Shown here in pieces: positions 21,850 through 32,594 of a DNA stretch of 64,000 bases. Origin of the DNA: Haemonchus contortus (taxonomy: Eukaryota; Nematoda; Chromadorea; Rhabditida; Trichostrongylidae); assembly GCA_000469685.2 (NCBI GenBank), contig LS997566.1, positions 44,999,442-45,063,441 of the forward strand, read 5' to 3'. Under the pieces are notes generated by a model. That model worked only from the letters and a program-made list of their open reading frames with translations, had not been told where the DNA came from and searched no databases. How positions within the stretch are numbered: position 1 is the stretch's first letter; each line of letters begins with the position of its first letter. The position numbers were made by a program, and so were the translations under genes.

Positions 21850-24204
21850 TTAAATGTTTATAGAATCCACGATGATAACATGATAGTCAAGTACGGCTCG
21901 CATTGCTTCCATAAAACTTATGCCATCGGCCACAGTAAAGCCGAGCCGGACTTTTTGACCCACATCGAGGACCACGTTGAACTTATCCCGTGCCACACCA
22001 GGAATACATCTGGAAGTTCTGTAAATCAAACAATATTGGTCATTTTCACCAATTAAAACTCTCCACAGTACAGAGCCTTTAAGTGTTCCATCTTTTTACT
22101 TGGAAAAACTTTTTATCGGAAGTGAGTAATCGTTCCGCGTTTTGTAAGCACATATTTCCCCGGATTACCGAGAATTTAGTTACTTGCCTTCGCCCACGAA
22201 CGAACTGCTTTGTTCTTCAATAGCGCAACTCACTTTGATTAGTGTTAATGAGCATTTGCCTAATTATTGTAATACTCTTAGCCGACGTTATTATCACTTG
22301 TTACCGAACGTTCTTACACTCTCGTAATTGCAATTCCAGCCGAATGTAAGCAGTATAATTAAAGCCAAAAATTTCCCTAGAAGTATTAGGTTGGCAAATA
22401 AGTCCTGCGACAAAAAATTTGAAGCGTTGAAAATTTGTATCAACAGAGTGAACACGGTAGCAAGGGTAATAAACTTGTAGGACATTCCCAGGGTAATCAA
22501 CACATGAGTAAATAAGGGCACGCGTGTGGGCTTTTGCAGAATTATGGTCAATGAATTGACAACACCCGACTCGTACCATCTCCTTCTTCTGAGCACGTCA
22601 AGGGAAAAACGCGAGTGTAGCAGCTCAAATTATCAGCTACCTATTCAATGCTGGCAGTGCTCACCGATCAACGGTCAACAATCGGTTGGATCGCCTCGTT
22701 GCAGGAGATACTAGCCTTCGGAGTAACGCAAGCATCGACCCTTAATTTAATGGAGGTTGAAGGAATCCATCCACTATGAGTTGCTAAACACAGACAAGAT
22801 GGACACAGCTATCGTTTGCCCTTTAATCCCCTTTACTTGGTCAACGGGGTTGAAGGAGGACGATCAAAGCCGTAAATCAGGTCCCTACACAGGGACAAGG
22901 CCAGTCAAAGATTCGCTTCAGACCCACGTCAGAAGTTCACCGATCCCGCTTGGTTCCAGGTTACTCATCAGTCGTACTCCCGGAGTGCTCTCCTTTCAAC
23001 TACCATGTGCTCCGCCTTTTTGAGCATCCCGTTGTGGAAAAGAAATTCGTAACTTAATGTGATCCAAAAACGGCAGTCAATTACTTCTTTGAGTCACCGC
23101 TCCCTCACTCCTGAAGGGATGGCATCAGTGATTGGTTCAAAGGATAAGGGAAGGTTGTTGACTTCAGTAAATATTTTTCCGAAAATTGACTGATATGAAA
23201 AAATTTAGAAATGATTTGAAAAAGGTCTCAATTTTGTCGCAGGACTTAGTTGCCAACCTAATAAATTTAAATATTTAAAGGGATAGAAGAAATGCTATTC
23301 ACTCAATGGTCCTTAGTATTATTACTATTACTTCTATATATCGCTCCCTCCCTTGTGAACAGAACTTTGCCAGGAGGTCGCCCACCTTGCGTTTTCGAAA
23401 TAACTATGTTTAAGTCATAGAAATTCTGACACGCGCGTGTCAAAAAATTCGGATAGGAAAGCCTTCCAATGACTGCTTTCATGGTTCGCGTCCGGCCGGC
23501 GAGCTGGAACTGACGTGAAACGAATTAGTTCGTATGTAAGAGATCTACGTCTGTTGCATTTTATTTCTTGGTCAGAACAGGTCAGAACCGTAAAATAAAG
23601 TGCAACAGACGTAGTTCTTACATACGAACTAATTCGTTTTACGTCAGTGCTCCGACCGGTCGGCCGGCGGAATAAAAGCAGCCAGTGGCATTGTAGTGCC
23701 ATACGAAAATCGCGAGGTGATGCGTGCTGCAATGCGCCTTTTGCATGAAGTGACCTCACTCCGCGAGTATAAAGTCGAGTAGTTTCCCTCCCAACTGCAT
23801 TTTCATTTTCATGCTACCAAGACATCCCAAGACGTCACTATAGAACTTGGTGATTACGCCACTTTCGATTATTGTTATGCAAAAGCATACAAAAACATGT
23901 GATGATTACCTCTTTACATCAAGCGCCCAATAAATTGCTGTCGGAGTTTTACCCCAAATCTTCATCGGACATTTACTGGTTTCTTGCTCCTAGAACAGAA
24001 AGGCAATTTTTGCTGACATTCAAGCAGCCATCTAGGAAGAAGCTCTATTAAATCATTCAAATTGAGGAAACATACCTCGAACCAAAGTATTCGTATCAAT
24101 TCGACAGGGATGATCTTGGTTTTCTTCGAGGGGAAGTGGTAGTTTTTGATTTGGACTGCGCATTCGTTCACAGACACAAACTCGTCCTCATACAACACCG
24201 ACAT
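21850..24204 (-). CDS. Small protein of unknown function, 122 aa, three exons
   Basis: Minus-strand exons 24204-24076, 23989-23910 and 22009-21850 join in phase to 122 residues plus TAA. The start is the ATG at 24204 (MSVLYEDEFVSVN). A consensus TTTCAG lies just upstream at 24237-24232, which could be a spliced-leader acceptor leaving a 27-nt leader. The protein has alternating short hydrophobic and polar stretches: VQIKNYHFPSKKTKIIPV, then KIWGKTPTAIYWALDVK, then FNVVLDVGQKVRLGFTV and a final helix FMEAMRAVL before VIIVDSINI. No signal peptide or membrane segment is visible. This resembles a small PH-like beta-sandwich fold, but that is inference from pattern. I recognise no named family. 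Intron 2 carries a mariner and palindrome P3. Confidence 0.72.
22386..23261. mobile_element. Mariner-like element, 876 bp, in intron 2 of the small gene
   Basis: TIRs TTAGGTTGGCAAATAAGTCC and their inverted copy at 23261 are flanked by TA on both sides. The internal sequence matches the nested copy at 11516-12396 in the opposite orientation. Plus-strand remnants include KESIHYELLNTDKMD, resembling the mariner core before the second catalytic Asp, but frames are broken. Non-autonomous. Confidence 0.85.
23471..23683. repeat. Foldback palindrome, copy P3, with a long AT-rich inner stem
   Basis: Outer ends GACTGCTTTCATGGTTCGC and GAATAAAAGCAGCC are degenerate forms of the family end. GGCCGGCGAG and ACCGGTCGGCCGG follow inward. 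The inner stem pairs GAAACGAATTAGTTCGTATG with its complement at about 23616-23640 and carries on through TACGTCTGTTGCA, giving arms of about 65 bp. It lies in intron 2 of the small unknown gene. Confidence 0.8.
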
Positions 24205-24231
24205 CACTTTATTACTCGAGTCACTTGTTTT

Positions 24232-24237
24232 CTGAAA
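24232..24237 (-). promoter_or_regulatory. Possible spliced-leader trans-splice acceptor
   Basis: TTTCAG on the minus strand lies 27 nt before the chosen ATG of the small gene. Nematode mRNAs are often trans-spliced at such a site close to the start codon. It could equally be a cis 3' splice site after a non-coding exon. Confidence 0.4.
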
Positions 24238-24479
24238 GTATACATATGTATTTGATTAGAACAATTATAAGCCGATGAATTCATACGATTCAAATCCCAT
24301 GAAAGAGAAAACGATCAGTCAAATTGAGTGATGAGGACTGTGTATGGGGCTACATAATACCGTGGCAGTCAGACCTATTTTAATCAAATCCTCAGCTTGT
24401 CGAAGTAGGACCGGCCAATCTTTATAAATAGGTATAGATGATCTTCCCACGAGAAACCTGTGTAGCTTAGGAACCATTA

Positions 24480-24917
24480 TGGCGACGCGACGGCCCATTT
24501 TTGACCCGTGGCATGTCTTGTCCCAAACCCACAGAGACTGTGTTTGATGTCGAATTAGGAAAATTTTACTTGCTCGATAACGTATTGAGTAGAAAAATCC
24601 GGTCGGATAATATGAATTTCGATAGCGTTCGATCAACCAGTATGAAGGCTCAATTTTCACATATTGGGGATAAAACGGAAGAGTCAACATCCCAAACGAC
24701 TTCGAAGTTTCTCTGAGATGAGGTGGCGCAAGCTATCGTGAAAGACCTCGTCGAATCTAAACTGACGCAGAATATAGAAGGAAACAGGAGAAAACACAAG
24801 AACAGCGAACCATGTGACGGTGCCAGATCAAGTCTGGAGGGAGGGGAAAGGTCCTGGGATAGGAACTCGGCCTGGATAATAGAGAGGTTCAAAATGTTAA
24901 AGATTTACGAGCAGTAA
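24480..24917 (+). pseudogene. Coding-like frame with one internal stop
   Basis: A single plus-strand frame runs from about 24501 to the stop at 24915-24917, interrupted only by TGA at 24714-24716. Text includes VFDVELGKFYLLDNVLSRKI and, after the stop, DEVAQAIVKDLVESKLTQNI. The charged, helix-like composition on both sides of the stop argues for a former coding sequence. The opposite strand is also open (24690-24319), which weakens the case. No family recognised. Confidence 0.25.
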
Positions 24918-25028
24918 AAGTGTAGATTCCGAGATGATACAACCTATAGCTTCACATACTACAACCTACTTGATAAAAGGATAAAGGATAAAGTTTCTGG
25001 CATTAATCAATCCCGTCTGAGGGATGCT

Positions 25029-25042
25029 CCCCCCCCCCCCCC
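25029..25042. repeat. Poly-C run, 14 nt
   Basis: It lies just after a short copy (24972-25028) of the dispersed repeat also seen at 14243-14430. Confidence 0.9.
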
Positions 25043-25049
25043 GCCTTAT

Positions 25050-28000
25050 TTTATGGCGAACTCAATATTACCGCTCAAGTCGAGCATGACGAGGAGAAGT
25101 TGAGATAATCCACCTCTGAAGTCTGAAAGTATTTACCCGATCGAGAGTGTACAATTGAAGGTTCTATTCTCACATCGTCTTCGGCCCACGTTCAGGTGAG
25201 CGTGGTTCGATGAGGGGGAGGAGCAAGTACTTTTAAAGGATGATCTCAGAACACTTGTTCAGAAAGTTTAGGTCTCCAGCTTGGAAAGACGCTACAGAAG
25301 CGATCCAACATGTTTAAAGAACGACGTAGCATCTCATGCTGCTCTGGACTTATACTTGGAAACTTTTAGACTTTTCTTTCGGAGTAATTCTGCGGAATAG
25401 CAGATTTTCGAATGCCTGCATTAGCGTTTAACAGCAAAATGTTATTGATGAGAGGAGGGTGGAGATGATGTTTTTCCTGTGCAATACTTCAGAAATCGGA
25501 AGTGAGCATACTATGAGTATCTCGTCTGCTAAAAAGATGTTATCATCTCTAATTCGAATTGAAAAACATTCAATAGGGAAAAGGTTCTGGAATCAATCGC
25601 AAATGGCGATATTTGTAAGAATACAACTAATCGAAGGGCTCATAGCAGTAGCCAAACCCGAGAAGTTTATATCATCCGATTCAACTTAGTGACCCGACGT
25701 ACTGACCATGAGGACCTCGACCTGTGAATTGGGCCGTCGTTAGGAGAGGTATGACATCTACAGGCCACTTGAACCAGGCCGAGTCGAGGTGAGGGCTTCA
25801 CAGGCACTCAGCTAGACAGCGATGATAAATTACTAGTTCTGGCGTAATTAGTATGCAATTCTGTGAACGTAATTTCTCACAATGACTATATTTAGACTTC
25901 GAAAGCGGCGATTAAACTTAGATCGATTAGACTCGTGGGCTGGATAAGTACGGGAGCTAAATATGGACATCCGCTGAAGGCAGCAGATCAGAGTTCCCTC
26001 TTATCACGTTTCAGCAAGAGCAAAGGAAGATGAAGAATGTTGTGCTGGTTCTTGAGTAGTAAATCGAAATGCAAAAATATTTGTAATTTCACATGAAGAT
26101 AAGGAAGTGACGAGCTCGTATATGGTGATACTGATAGCAAATGATAAGAGCTGATAAAGGCTTTAGAGGAACAGAGTTGTTGTGTCCATTTTATACTTCG
26201 TAACAAAATGGAAACTTGGCATTTCGTTAGGAAACATGTAGAAAGAAGGGGTCAGATAGCCGTTGATAAGAAATGATAACGACTGGTAAATGCTGATATA
26301 GGATCATAGAAGGCAGATGCCATTGGGCTAGTCTTCTTTTCGTGGCGATATTGACTTTACCACATTAGTACAGGAGTAGTATGTTAGAAGTAGTATGTGA
26401 TACAAAAAATCATAAGATCCTATTCCACGAGGTTCCAACGAGACCTCAAAATCTCTATTTCTTGAGTCGGCCAAATACGTTTCTTTCTAATACAAATCTT
26501 TCCATAAATGACTGGGGACTGAATTATATTTATATAAGGAAGGCTACAATTGATAGCACCGTGGGTAGAAAAAAATCAGCTCCAACATTACAATCGAAAG
26601 TAAGTTACATGAAATCAAGGCCGATTTACACTTATGCTTTCATAGATGCAAGTTTACCTATCAAAAGAAGGGGACTGAGAGAAAAAGTTAAAGCAAAACA
26701 AAGAGATGAACGAAAAACAGAATCTCTTTGGTGGTGGAGAAGACCGACTGCGACTTTCGTCGGACTGCTATGGTTACTAGGGTAATGACTTCTTCTATGC
26801 TGCCTGCTAGGGAATACAATCGCCCTGAGAAAGAAAGGAAAGAGGCACTCTTACTGCTGTTCACCAAAAAGGAATCTTCTATACAAAAAAGCAGTGCTAT
26901 GGTCGAGGAGCTCGTCGCAATGAGCTGTGAGAGCCTTTGAATCGGCGTGTGAGCCGAGCTAGTCCGACTCAGATTATCGCCTACGGTGTGGGAGGGGCGA
27001 GCAGGCAGGAGCGCCGCCGGCGCGTGTGCCACCTGGGAGGCGGCTTTGTTGGGCCCGCTTATCCGTATGTTTTTGCTTTATCAGCACGGAATTGACTAAC
27101 GTTTAGGATTAGCTGCTTAGGGAAAACAAAAGTAAGCTGAAACCCTAAACGGGAAACCTCTCTAGGCGACATAAGATATTGTTTACGGCATTCCTGAATC
27201 ATTGATGGGCGCTTGCTGCTAATCCGATGAAACATAACAGGCTTCATGAAGGATGACGGAAACAACTACATATTGCAGCGATGCTGCTCAACTTCGATTA
27301 CCGTCGGCCATGGGCGATACTGAAGAGGTTCGTATTCAATGATCGCTCAAGTTGGAGACCGATCCTACATTAGAAAAAAGAAAGAAGTCGTCGTTATCAA
27401 TTGAAGGCATAGTTCACGATAATTATTTGTTATCCAGGTTATGACGAAAAATGAAAGAGAAGGTGGAGAAAAGTGCAATGGAGAAAGCACGTGACAGCAG
27501 CTGCAAAAAGAGTAACAAGGAACAACAGAGTAACAGCGAAACATCTCCTTACCGCTCGGCAATCAGCTATTTATATGCTGAACGTGTGGGTCCTGGCGCG
27601 AATATTGCAACCTGTATCGCCTTTACAACTCATCTGACATAACATCGAATCGATGAATCCAGTAATGGGGCTTCTGTTATGCCCTATCTCTTTAGTTTTG
27701 GGCCTGACAGCGCCCTTTGTGTTACCATTGGGAGGCACTGGGTAATCCTAGGGAAAAATCTTTAAAACCATTTTTGTCGTGAATTGTGCCTTTAAGGATA
27801 GGGTCTCCTAATCTGGTCGGAATTGTAGAAGCAAGTGGGAGTGAAACGCTCCGTTGTTATGGTGTGGAATAGGAGGAAATGGGCAAGGCTTCGCGACTGA
27901 TTATAGCCGCGCCTATTTACTCTTTAGAGTAGTTCTATTTATGTCTCTTGAAAGTAATGACTCAATTACGTCTGACAAGGGGTTTCCCTCGTGATGATTT

Positions 28001-28110
28001 AATCTACATAGTGCGGAAAAAGTTTGAGATCTATTCGGCGTTAGGCGATCTGCTTGTAGCGATTCATAAAAAATATGGGAAAAATGCTAATTCGACAATA
28101 AAAGAAGGAT
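25050..28110. other. No supported gene; short unplaced open frames
   Basis: Open frames on both strands overlap at 26381-27032, and none shows family motifs or flanking splice sites I trust. The frame at 26728-26940 (ending EELVAMSCESL) has the best codon texture. GATAA-type words cluster at 26100-26300. A diverged dispersed repeat lies at 27575-27800. Confidence 0.3.
27575..27800 (+). repeat. Dispersed repeat family R3, copy 1
   Basis: It shares ordered blocks with 35050-35295 and 37250-37440: GTGTGGGTCC(T/C)GG, a CAGCGCCC block, a TAGGGAAAAATCT-like block and TGTGCCTTTAA. The copies are well diverged. Confidence 0.5.
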
Positions 28111-28119
28111 AGAAAGATG

Positions 28120-28250
28120 ATCGGCGCTGACTGGGATGCGCCTCGCGTTTGGCATCCAATCAGAATCGTAGCTTCGTTTCGAATGCGTATGTAGCCTATA
28201 CAAAAACAGGGCTGACCAGGCGATGTACAAGTGTTCTATGGGAGGGGACA
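28120..28250 (+). repeat. Dispersed repeat related to the 30.7-31.3 kb foldback
   Basis: Contains ATCAGAATCGTAG, AATGCGTATGTAGCCTAT and GATGTACAAGTG blocks in the same order as 14243-14430 and 31225-31320. Confidence 0.5.
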
Positions 28251-28533
28251 CTCAGTGTTACGGTATTACACAAGCTCCCCTCATGTTCAAAACATCCCAT
28301 TCAAAGGCCACAGGTTATATAACCAGTACTCTTGTGGGAGGATCCTTTGTTCACCTCATACTCGAAGCCATTCGGCGCTGGTAGGCCATGAAATCGGCAT
28401 CTTCAGCTTGCAGTTTCAGCTTGAAAACATGGTTTGTAATGGAAATCGTACTAAAAAGACCGAAGGGACCTTGTCGGCTTTGATTAGCCGCTCGAATGGG
28501 ACGCAAAATGGGCTCAAAAACCGGTCGAAGCCC

Positions 28534-28770
28534 CTATTGCCGCTCAGTGCTACCAAGAAAGGACGTATTCAGCAGCCCTGAAACTGTTTTCATCCAAAAT
28601 GGAGCGTACTTTTTGTAAATGCAATCAGCTGACATGCTCTTATAGCTAATACAGGTTGCTCTGCAGCGAATGAAATCTCGTCCAAACACCTCTTCTGAGT
28701 CCAAGGGAGCTTTATAAATCGCAAATCGTGCCTGGAAGCTTTCATCATGGCCGTAATGAGAAAACGCAAT
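28534..28770 (-). CDS. Candidate coding exon, unknown protein
   Basis: After a TTCATTACAG acceptor (28780-28771) the minus strand stays open for 79 codons to a TAG at about 28534. It reads IAFSHYGHDESFQARFAIYK, then GRDFIRCRATCISYKS and ADCIYKKYAPFWMKTV. Spaced cysteines and coherent composition suggest a real or former exon. A GTACGC within it could be a donor at about 28600. No neighbouring exons could be joined and no family was recognised. Confidence 0.3.
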   Translation of the reverse strand: MAFSHYGHDESFQARFAIYKAPLDSEEVFGRDFIRCRATCISYKSMSADCIYKKYAPFWMKTVSGLLNTSFLGSTERQ

Positions 28771-28839
28771 CTGTAATGAAAGATGGTATTTGCAGGATTG
28801 CAAAGAGTTCTGTTTCAATGTGTTATGAAAACACAATTG

Positions 28840-30690
28840 CTGACGAATCTCTTCGTTCCCTGGGGAAATCTTTATTGTCAGACAAGGTATACTGTAGTAA
28901 AAAGTATTTCTTGTTTTTTCTCTAATGGCTCATTATCACGAGACTTTCTCATAATTAACATGACGCTGTCGTCATTCCCAGACACAATCAAAAAAGAGAT
29001 AAATGATGAAACTACTGTAAGATAACAAATAAGTTCCTCTACATACTGGCAGGGGGGGGGGGGGGGGACGTGCACTACGTGCGTCGTCTGAGGATACGCG
29101 CGGCGAAGTTCGTGACGATTTGTACGACTGCGACACCAATTTTCGGGGCACAAACCCGGAGTAGAGTAGTTTAATAGGGTCAGATGACCCTTCTAATCTA
29201 CTATACTTCAGATTTGGGCCCCATTGATAGGCGCTAAAGTCGTCCAAGTCGCTACGAACTTCTCCGCGCCTGTCTTCGGACGCACGTAACTCCACATGCC
29301 CATTGGCAGGCGACCGATTCTGTCAGCTTTATCTGTGGAGCCCCGGAAGTCATCGGTCACGTCGAAACTTTGGACCATTGATTTAACATAAGTGCTACTT
29401 GAAAATTTCGACTGCAGCAGATTACTACCAAGTAGATAGTTCCATATTGGTAGGTCATAATCTGGTCAGCGATGTTGATCATTTCATTTAGCTGCTTAAC
29501 TCTAAACCTAAGTTAATCTTAAGAGATATGGGATCCGCCACTACCAATTCCCGTTTATGACGTCTTCAATGCACAAAGACGTGAATATTACGATGGCTTT
29601 AACTAAATCGAGATGCTGACGCAAACTATGATGACGATGGTCCTAAAAGCGTCGCCTAAACTGCTGCTTAGTCCTTAATACTTCGTGGAAGTGGACCAGA
29701 GACCATAGAAACTGCTTGCTAAGAAAGATTCCCACTCACAGAGCTATCAGCATGGAGAACTCGAAAAGATAGGATCCTCCGTCATTTCTTAAGTGGTCCG
29801 AAAATGCCGTCACTGAGTGGGAGGGAATGATGTGAATTCGCATCCTGTGTTGACACCCTTCATCACGAGTCAGACTTTTAAAGGTGTCATTCGATTACGC
29901 CATGAAAACGAATCAGACATAAAACCCTGGAGCAACAAACATTACGAGCTAACTGCTCAGTCAACGGGATGAGTATCTTCACAGGGGGTACCCATTTGTA
30001 GGTGAAGTCCACGAAGGATACGCCACACACTTTGACCCACCAACGAAATGTTACTGGTAATTGAGTAACTCCCACTCTCCAACAAAATATTAGCTGTATT
30101 TGAGTTATATTGTTGGCAAAAATCACGATGTCCAGGAGGGGGGTTGAAGGTCCATAATCATAGCACTCTATCTACCATTCTGACCAAATTCTGGGTGGGG
30201 AAATTCTATGGGTCCGGGATTGTTCCGATCTTACGGACCATCTATTTAGGACTAAAATGGCCGCCGAGTCCTGTGGATATTTCGTACTGTATTGTGGTTT
30301 GGAATCCCGTGGATTTTCAGTTTTATTTTCGTATGCTATGAGTAATATGTAGTTACAACAATTAGAAACTTTTTCCTTACTGTGCCTGCCTTCCTCTTTT
30401 CGCCTAAGCCTTAGGACGACTCATCGGTAAAGCGATTATAATTGTTATGCATCAGGTGACATCACCTGACATTTGAGTACATAATAGAAACGTGAGGGAT
30501 TAATGAATGACGTTGTTAGGGATCTTGCTTACGACGGTGGCACCCACACATCCGTATCAAGCTCTATTCCCTGGGAATGATCTGCAAAAAACGACTAGAA
30601 AGTGAATTAAGAACATCATAATTCCTCCCACATTAAATGAATTGCCGTCAATCGCGGAAGCTTTCCAAGGGGGAATCAACAGAACACGTG
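28840..30690. other. No supported gene
   Basis: Contains a 16-nt poly-G run (29052-29067). A minus-strand frame (29295-28972) runs into that run and is not convincing. A hydrophobic minus-strand frame at 30126-29887 has no flanking splice support. Confidence 0.3.
29052..29067. repeat. Poly-G run, 16 nt
   Basis: Joint longest G/C homopolymer in the window with 38931-38946. Confidence 0.9.
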
Positions 30691-30705
30691 CTGTAATCGT
30701 TTTAG

Positions 30706-31275
30706 AGAGCATTCGGATTGCTTTCTGATGGTTCTGAACGGAAGTCAGAGCCGGGAACGAATCTTGAAACGAGATTGATTAACATCAAGATGCTTTAATT
30801 TATCACCTTACCCACAATACTCACCTGAGAACGTACCAGCGACCTTCCAAACGGCCTCTATACCTATTATTCCCCCTACTGGATAATCTCAATCAATGTA
30901 GATTTGATACTAATGTACTAACCGTGTAACGTAGTGCTACACTTCGAGGTGGAAGTGAGGCCTTTGAGAATGACGAGTCCGTCGAAACGTTGGCCAGATT
31001 AAATATTCCCACCTAACAACCTCGAGGCAGAAGCAAAATTAACACTTTCAAGTTCTAGAGAGACTGCGCGTTCTATGTGAGCCAATAATTGAGATGATCC
31101 AGTAGGAGGAATAGTAGGTATAGAGGCCGTTTGGAAGGTCGCTGGTATGTTCTCAAGTGAGTATTGAGGGTAAGGTGATAAATAAAAGCATATTGATGTT
31201 AATCAATCTCGTTTCAATATTCATTCCCGGATCTGACTTCCGCTCAGAACCGTAGTGACAATCCGAATGCGTTTA
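30706..31275. repeat. Foldback element with arms of about 190 bp
   Basis: The left arm (30706-30897) is the diverged reverse complement of the right arm (31086-31275). Matching blocks include GCGACCTTCCAAACGGCCTC versus GAGGCCGTTTGGAAGGTCGC, GATTGATTAACATCAAGATGC versus its partner near 31193, and ATTCGGATTG versus CAATCCGAAT. The spacer is about 190 bp. Solo relatives of its outer part occur at 14243, 24972 and 28120. Confidence 0.85.
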
Positions 31276-31523
31276 GAGCCTATTCAATGATTTGGGTAGG
31301 GCCAGCCGATGTACAGTTGGTATTTTTAACATTTCAAACGAGTTTGTTAGCAGTCGTCTGATCCGGGAATGATAAATGGCTTGGATGGCCTAACTTACTC
31401 CGGATTCAATGCCTCGACTTTCGACGACTCGATGAATGTGGTAACGTTACACTTGACACTACACCTCCTGCACCCGAAAATGAGATCTGACCCCTTGGAG
31501 CCCTCATTTCTACCCCTTTTCTA

Positions 31524-31536
31524 CCCCCCCCCCCCC
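31524..31536. repeat. Poly-C run, 13 nt
   Basis: A homopolymer run in non-coding sequence downstream of the 31-kb foldback. Confidence 0.9.
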
Positions 31537-31539
31537 TGC

Positions 31540-32590
31540 CATCCCTACCATGGCTTGTAAGCTTCTACCCCAGAGACCAACAACGAGACATTAAGTATGG
31601 CTGCACTGGGCAAAGTACCACCAAAGGTTCTCATCAACTACATAGACAACAGTGAGAATACTGACATGATGGCATGTTGATAAGTTTTTACCTGAATATC
31701 AAAGGAATCAAATGGTGGATTAATCACGATCGGCTTGGTCCATTCAAGATTAGGAAGCGTGTTAATTTAATAGAGAAGCAAATATGGATTGCACCAAAAA
31801 CTTCAGTAATTCCCACTAAGTAATGGTAATGATGATGCTTGTACTAGGCATCTTTTCTAGTAATTATTTCGAAAGTTTGAGCTCAGTTTCACCCTTTCCA
31901 AGCATGAAAGGTTACTTTCACCCTCCCTTTCTAATCAAGACCCTTCTGCTTGAGCGCTCGTCAGTTCCTGTGCCACAAAACCTCCAATTAAAAAAACTTT
32001 TTTCTGCAACTTGGTAAGTTCTTCAGAATTCCTTTACAAGTAGGTCTAGGTGGGCTGGGTCATACTCGGTGAGGTTTGGAAACCCAACAACCCAAACAAC
32101 TTATCGGGAGATAATATATGCAGGGCCTAAAATCTGCGGCTCAACCTTCTGTCCCGGATGTAATAGCCCTTCAGTCATTCAAACATTTCTGCAATCGTTG
32201 ATTCGAACTGAATACATGGCTCAAACTCCTCTTTTCAGGATCTTCCTAACAGACGCTCCAGATCCAGAAAGAAGTATGGTCAACCTGAATCTCATTTTGT
32301 GATTTTTCGTCAGAATAATAAAGTTTACATGAACCCTTTCCAGTATTTTCTGCCAGCCGACTTATACATCTGGGTTATTTGTTCAGATCGAGACTGATGT
32401 CTTGACTGTTGGCACTATTTGTTCTTGTTCATATTGCAGCTGTCGACACTTCTAATAAGAACTTAAAATGGCGAACAGTTACGAAGACAGTCATAGGAAG
32501 ACAATATTTCCCAGTGAGAATTCGTTTGTTGTAGTGTTTTCATTACTTCCATAAGATACGAGTAAGTCAACAGCAAATCCATTAACACCA
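31540..32590. other. No supported gene
   Basis: A plus-strand frame at 32069-32302 (AGPKICGSTFCPGCNSPS) has a possible AG/GT boundary but no partner exons that I can place. Confidence 0.3.
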
Positions 32591-32594
32591 TTCA

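Noticed and set aside
26381..27032. 134-codon plus and 114-codon minus frames
   Set aside because: They overlap on opposite strands with no family motif or consistent splice sites, so I could not choose either.
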